Shown here in pieces: positions 55,101 through 61,100 of a DNA stretch of 64,000 bases. Numbering within the stretch: the first letter of the stretch is position 1; each line of letters begins with the position of its first letter. Origin of the DNA: Symbiodinium natans (Eukaryota; Sar; Dinophyceae; Suessiales; Symbiodiniaceae). The DNA lies in the NCBI GenBank assembly GCA_905221605.1, contig CAJNDS010001813.1, positions 501,934-565,933 of the forward strand, in the 5' to 3' direction. A program made the translations under genes and the position numbers. The notes beneath the pieces were generated by a model, which was not told where the DNA came from, did no database searches, and worked only from the letters and a program-made list of their open reading frames with translations.

Positions 55101-58100
55101 CTCGGAATAGGCTGAAGTTATGAGTCTGTTCGGCCGAGGAATTCGTTTTTTTTCCAGATCTTTCAGCAGTTGCGGCGTCCTTCGCCGGTGCCTTTCTGCA
55201 CTAGTCCATGCAGGGTATCTGGACTGGGAGCGCTTTCCATGGATCTCCGCACCTCACTGGGTACTTTTCCTGCGCAGCACTGGCATAATTAGTTGGAGCT
55301 GAAGCTCCTGTGACACTCACGTCTGTGTAATGTAAAGCCTAGCCACGCACTGTGGAAACTAGGAGATGTCCTCTCTGCGGAGCACCTGTCGCGCGTTGCT
55401 GTTCTCTTGCTTGCGCTCTTCTGAGTCTGAGCGCATTGCTGTTTTGGCGTCAGACCGTGACAGAACGAGGCCAGAAAATCAAAACGCAGCCGAGCGCGTC
55501 CATTGATGCTTGCGGAGACGGTTGCGATTTGGGTGTCGGGAGTCAACTACCAGTCACCTGAAGCTCTTACTCTACAAAATCTCTGACCTCAGTGGCCTCG
55601 GCGGTCGGTGTGTCAAGAGGCAGTGACTCCACTGTGTGTAAATGTTGAGCAGGGTCGGCATCAGATGCAACTTGCCCTGGCGTCCGCAAGCCAGTACCGT
55701 TGTCCGCGACGATGTCAGAGGCTTGTCCTCGCAACGACAAGAAATCCCTCAAGCAGCCTTGCCAGCCTTGCCCCTCTTCCCGACTGCGTTGCATTCAGTC
55801 ACGAGGAGCCGGAGGAGCCGTTCCCCGGGCGGCGGGCCGCCATAGTCGATGAACTTGTAGTAGGACGGATAGACCATCACCGCGCTGCCTTCGGACCTTG
55901 CATGGAGCAACCCGAAAGCACAAGTTCTCTTCCGTCTTGCTGAGCCCCGCCGCCTCGCTTCTAAGAGATCGAACACAAAGCCAGGGATTTGAACGTGTCA
56001 TTCTGACATCAGCCGTCGCCTTCATCTCACCAAAACGCAATAGGTCATTCCACCCGCAATGGTCGCACTTCACGAGAAACATCTCGGCAGCTGATCTTCA
56101 TCCTGCTGCAGTATGGCCTCGGATATATATATATATACATATAATGGCGGTGCAACGTACTTCTTGGGTTTTAGGGATTCAGGGCTTCTAGGCTTTTCGG
56201 GTTTAGGGAGGTAGGGCTTAGGTTTTTGAGGGGTGTAGCGTTTTAGGGTTTAGGGTTTACGTCTTCGGACACAGCATCGTACGCGGCAGAACTAAGACCC
56301 TTAAAGACTCCTGGCATTTGGTCGTTTTTTTGTTTGTTTTAAGGTTTAGGGTTTAGGGTTTGGGTTTCAGGGTTCATTGCACTTATGCCCAAACAACCCC
56401 TGGACTAAATGTGCATCTTCTGGATCTACAGACAGCCGCCATGTCAGCTTACGCTCAACACGCAACCCTAAACCGCAAAACCCGCCCGATTCCCCACCCC
56501 AGCCCCCAGCCAAATTCCCTTCCAAAATCAACCCTAAACCCTAAACCCTAGACCCCAAATAGAAGACCCCAGCTGCTTGTTTTCCAAATCCTCCGGGCTC
56601 TTCCTGAGCACGGGGGGCGCATTGACTTTCAGGGCCGGGGTTGACGGCTTAGGGTACCCTAAGCACTGGCCCTGAACCCTAAACGAGATTTCTTCGTTTA
56701 GCGTAGTAGCGAAGTTGCAGGATTTAGTTTAGTTTGGAGTCTAGGCTTGAGACTCTTGAGCTTTTGTTTACACCACATGGGTTCAGGGCTCTGAAAATTT
56801 GAGGTTTGGGCTTCGGCTCATACCCAGAGATCCTGATACTCCGTAGGTACGGATCCCTAAGTACAATGTACGGTATTGTGAGGTCTTTAGGGCGGAGGGC
56901 CGTGTAGGGTGTACGTAGGACTCCTTGTGACCAAACTCTACAAACCCAAAAACATACCCTAAACCCCGCAGAAACAACAGGTCTTTGACCTCCTCCAAAA
57001 GCTTAAAGGAGAAAGAACCCACGGTCGACTCTAGGACAGGAAAGCTCACCTCCACCTCCCCTCCTCCAGACCTGAGGGTTTCGGTTGGTTTAGGGTTTAG
57101 GGTTTAGGGTTTAGGGTTTAGGTTTAGGGTTTAGGGTTTAGGGCAAGTATCCCTTAACAATGCCCAGTCTCAGTTCGGAGGCCATTGGGTCATCCGCCGA
57201 GATTGCCAGGATCTTCCAATCCTGGGGCAGCGCGTGCGAAAGAAAAAGAAGGGCCAGCGTTCATGATGTCGAGGCAGGGTCTGGGGTTAAGCCCTAAACC
57301 CTAAACCCTCAACCCTCCACGCTAAGAAACCTAAGCCCTGACCTCCCAAACCTAACGAACCTCGTGATATGGAATGAGAGCCTACAGCTGAGGCCACGGG
57401 TTCACCCCAAGAAGCGAACGGCCGCTCCAGTTAAAGGGTTTAGGGAAATGCTTGGGCCTTTTTGGGGGTTTAGAGGGCTTCCCCCTGAACCCTAAACTCC
57501 TAAACTCCTAAAACTAAAGATTGCTGTGCGGAGCTTGATAGGGCATTGTGGGGACTCGGTTTCGTAACCCTACATACCTTAGTATGGGCCCTTGAAAACG
57601 GGACCCCCCTGTTTATACCCCTTAATTGTATAACCTATACAAGTTAGGGGCCCCTACTTCAGAGCCCTTTCAAGGAGGTAAGGGATCATATTCAGGGCTC
57701 ATGTAACCACCCTTAGAAACTCTGCGCAACTCCCCCCCCCCCCCCCCCCCCCCTAACAATGAGAATAGGGGGGTTATTTTTAGTATAACTGCAAAGGGAC
57801 CATAAGGGAATACCACTAGCAATTATTCCGAGCCTTAGATTAGCTCTGCTCGTTCATTCCCTGCCCCTGCCCTAAGTGGGCTTAGGGCCGCCACCACTCC
57901 CCATCGTCGATCATGGCGAGCGCACCAAGGACCTGCAGAGCTTGTAAACCCTAAGCTCTAAAATTTAGAGCTTAGGGTTTAGGGTTAGGGTTTAATCCTA
58001 AACCCTGAACCCTAAACCCTAAACCGCAAAATGCCCGGGGGCTTTAGGGTTTCAGGGTTTTGAGGGTGTGACCAGACGAAGTGCTGAGGATAGAGACGCC

Positions 58101-61100
58101 CGATGCAACGATCTACTTCCGAATATCTGAAACTCACTGGCCTTAAAAACATGAACCCTTAACCCAATAAATTAAAACGGAGCCCCCGTCACCCCAGTAA
58201 GGCCCTCCCCCATGGAACCTTCGAAAAACCGCAATACCCTGCAACCCGAAGCTAAACCTTGAAGCCCTGAAGGCCCTCAGAACCCTCAATTGCCCGGTCT
58301 AGGTTTAGGGTTTGGTTAGGGGTTTAGGGTTTTAGGGTTATGGCTTAAAGCCCTCAAACCTGAGCTCCAGTAGCCCGCCGGGCCCCTACACCTTGAACGT
58401 TTTGGGTTGGGTTAGCGGTTTTAGGGTTAGGGTTGGGGTTTAGGGGGTTTAGGGTTTAGTTTAGGTTTAGGTTTAGGGTTTAGGGTTAGGTTTAGGGTTT
58501 AGGGTTTAGGGTTTAGGGTTTAGGGTTGAGGGTTGAGGGTTGAGGGTTTGGGTTCCAGGCTGGAAGCCTCATATGTGGAAAAAAGCATAGTTGCAAGAAC
58601 CCATAGTTTATGATAAGATATGGGAGCTATCCGAGAAGAAGAAAAAGAGGGGTACCCTTTCGGAAGTTCCTGTGTTCAGAATTTTGGATTACATTTTTGT
58701 ATCAAGGGTTCCCCTATGTGGGGAGCAGATTCTGGCTTGGGATTCTGGGCGGTTCATGGGCTAGGGCACCCCACTCGCAACAAGCAGCTCTCAATTCTCT
58801 TTCCTTTCGCGCCCAGAGATTCCGTCCACACCCGCAGCGAAAACCTTTGTGGGACTTAGGGACTACCTGAAGGCTCATTTCAGGGCAGAGGACTTACTTA
58901 CCTGCTCACGCGTAGTACCTCTTGCAGTCGCAGACGAGAAGGACAACTTTGTTTAACACTCAGCAGGAACTACGTTAAAGTCTTCAAACAGGGTTTGCGA
59001 CTTCAGGCGGGCATTTCCTAAAATGGGGCTAGGCCTTAAATATCCATTCTAGGACCCCCGCAAGACACGTTCGCCCCCCAATCCGGGGGGGGGGGGGGAA
59101 CCCTGAATGGTTTACAGGCTTTTCAAAGTTGCGGGTGGACAGGCAGGGTTCTCAAGTTCTCAACAGCCTTACTTCAAAGAGCCTTCCAGGGACGGTCTCC
59201 TATTCCCCGAGCCCTAAACCCTAAACCCTAAATCCCAAACCCCAAACCCTAAACCCTAAACGCTAAACCCCTAAACCCCGCAGCCTTCACCTGGGAGATC
59301 TCGCCCTGGCTGTGCGTCCGAGAGCCGATCTCCACCTGTAGAGGGTTAGGGTTTAGGGTTTAGGGTTTAGGGTTTCGGGTTTAGGGTTTCGGGTTTAGGT
59401 GTATAGATTGGGGTGTTCCTCCGTATGCGAACAGTCCTTCATTGGGATTATAACAAGGACTGTTAAGTAGAAGTGGGAACATCTCAAGCCTACAGCATCG
59501 TGAACCACTAGCAAGGTCCAGATTCGAAACCCTCAAACGCAAAGCGTCGCCCCAAAGAGAAGCCGGACGCCCCGAACCCTAAAGCCCCGAAAAGAATCCC
59601 GAACACCAAAGCCTCCTCAAACCCTAAACTCTCCCTCTTCCCGACCTTCCGCCCCCAAAAAGGTTTAGGGTTTGGGGTTTAGGGTTTAGGGTTTAGGGCT
59701 TAGGGTTTAGAGTTTAGGGTTGGGAAAAGATTACTCCCCTAAACCCAGACCATCTAACCCTCTAAACCCTTGAACCCTCTGAACCCTGAAACCCCTATTC
59801 ATGAAGCAATAAACAAACCCTAAAACCCTGCAACTCTAAACCCTAAACCCTAAACCCTAAACCCTAAACCCTAAACCCTGAACCCTAAACCCTAAACCCT
59901 AGCAACCCTAGGCTCTGAAGTTGAAGCGTTCAGCCCTAGCCAGGCACCACGTCAACGGGGTCGTTGTCGCCCTTGACTTTGAGGTCGGGGTGCTCGACCG
60001 TTGGGTCCTGCATCCGTAGGCTTAGGGCTTAGGGTTTAGGGTTAAAGGGTTTGGGGTTTAGGGTTTGGGTTTAGGGTTTAGGATTTAGGGTTTAGCGTTC
60101 AAGGGCTACAAAGTTTCAAGCTGGTGTTAGGGTTTTGTGGTGTCGGGTTATTGGGTTGAAGGGTTTGGGGTTTTTTGGGGGTTTAGGGTTCAGGGTTTAG
60201 GGTGTTAGGGCTTAGGGTTTAGTTTAGGGTTAGAGGGTTGAAAGGGTTTCAGGGTGTTAGGCTTTGAGGGTTTGGGATCTTGCAAACCTAGGCTTACCTA
60301 GAGTAACTTTGCACCTCTTTAATTGGGATACTTCAGATATACCCAAGAACTAAGGTACAGTTTCTAAAGCCCAAAAGCCCTAAACCCTAAACCCCAAACC
60401 CTAAACCCTAAACAAGAATACTCTAGGTAGGGTTTGATGCTCAAAGCTTGTCTGCCAAGGCCTGAGGGCTCAGAGCTTAAAGCCACTTAACAGGGTTTAG
60501 GGTTTAGGGTTTAAGGTTTAGGGCAATGAGGAAATAGAGGATCTGCAGCCCGAAGGAAGACACCCGGAACTCCAGACACCTAAGCCACAATTAGGGTTTA
60601 GGGTTTAGGGTTTAGGGTTTAGTAATTTAGGGTTTAGGGTTTAGGGTTTAGGGTTTAGGGTTTAGGGTTTAGGGTTTAGGGTTTAGGGCTTTGCATCCCT
60701 GTCCCCGAACCCTAGACCCCAAACCCTGAACCCTACACCCGCAGATCCCCAACCCTGAAGCAGCCTGAATCGGCTAAACCGGGAAAAGACTCGAAGTCCC
60801 ATGCTTAGGGCTTAGGATTTGAGGTTTAGGGTTGAGGGCTTAAGATTTAGTGCTTAGGGTTTAAGGTTTAAGGGTACGAATGGATATGTTGGGCTTCTGA
60901 CGATGACGAGTCAGAACAATGCTCCGATCTAAGACCAGGCCCAACCAAAACTCCACACAATTCCAGACAGGCTCTTATACCCAGCGCGGGAAATAAAAAC
61001 TATCACGTGGCCCGTCCTACACAGCAACCCTAAACCCTAAACCCTATACCCTAAACCCTAAACCCTGCACCCATCCCCTTAAACCCCCTTTTAGACTCTC

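Noticed and set aside
58899-58952. Plus-strand VPLAVADEKDNFV, resembling a pyrophosphatase N-terminus
   Set aside because: Wrong strand and position; the true SPWHDLPL exon is at 63.84-63.87 kb on the minus strand.
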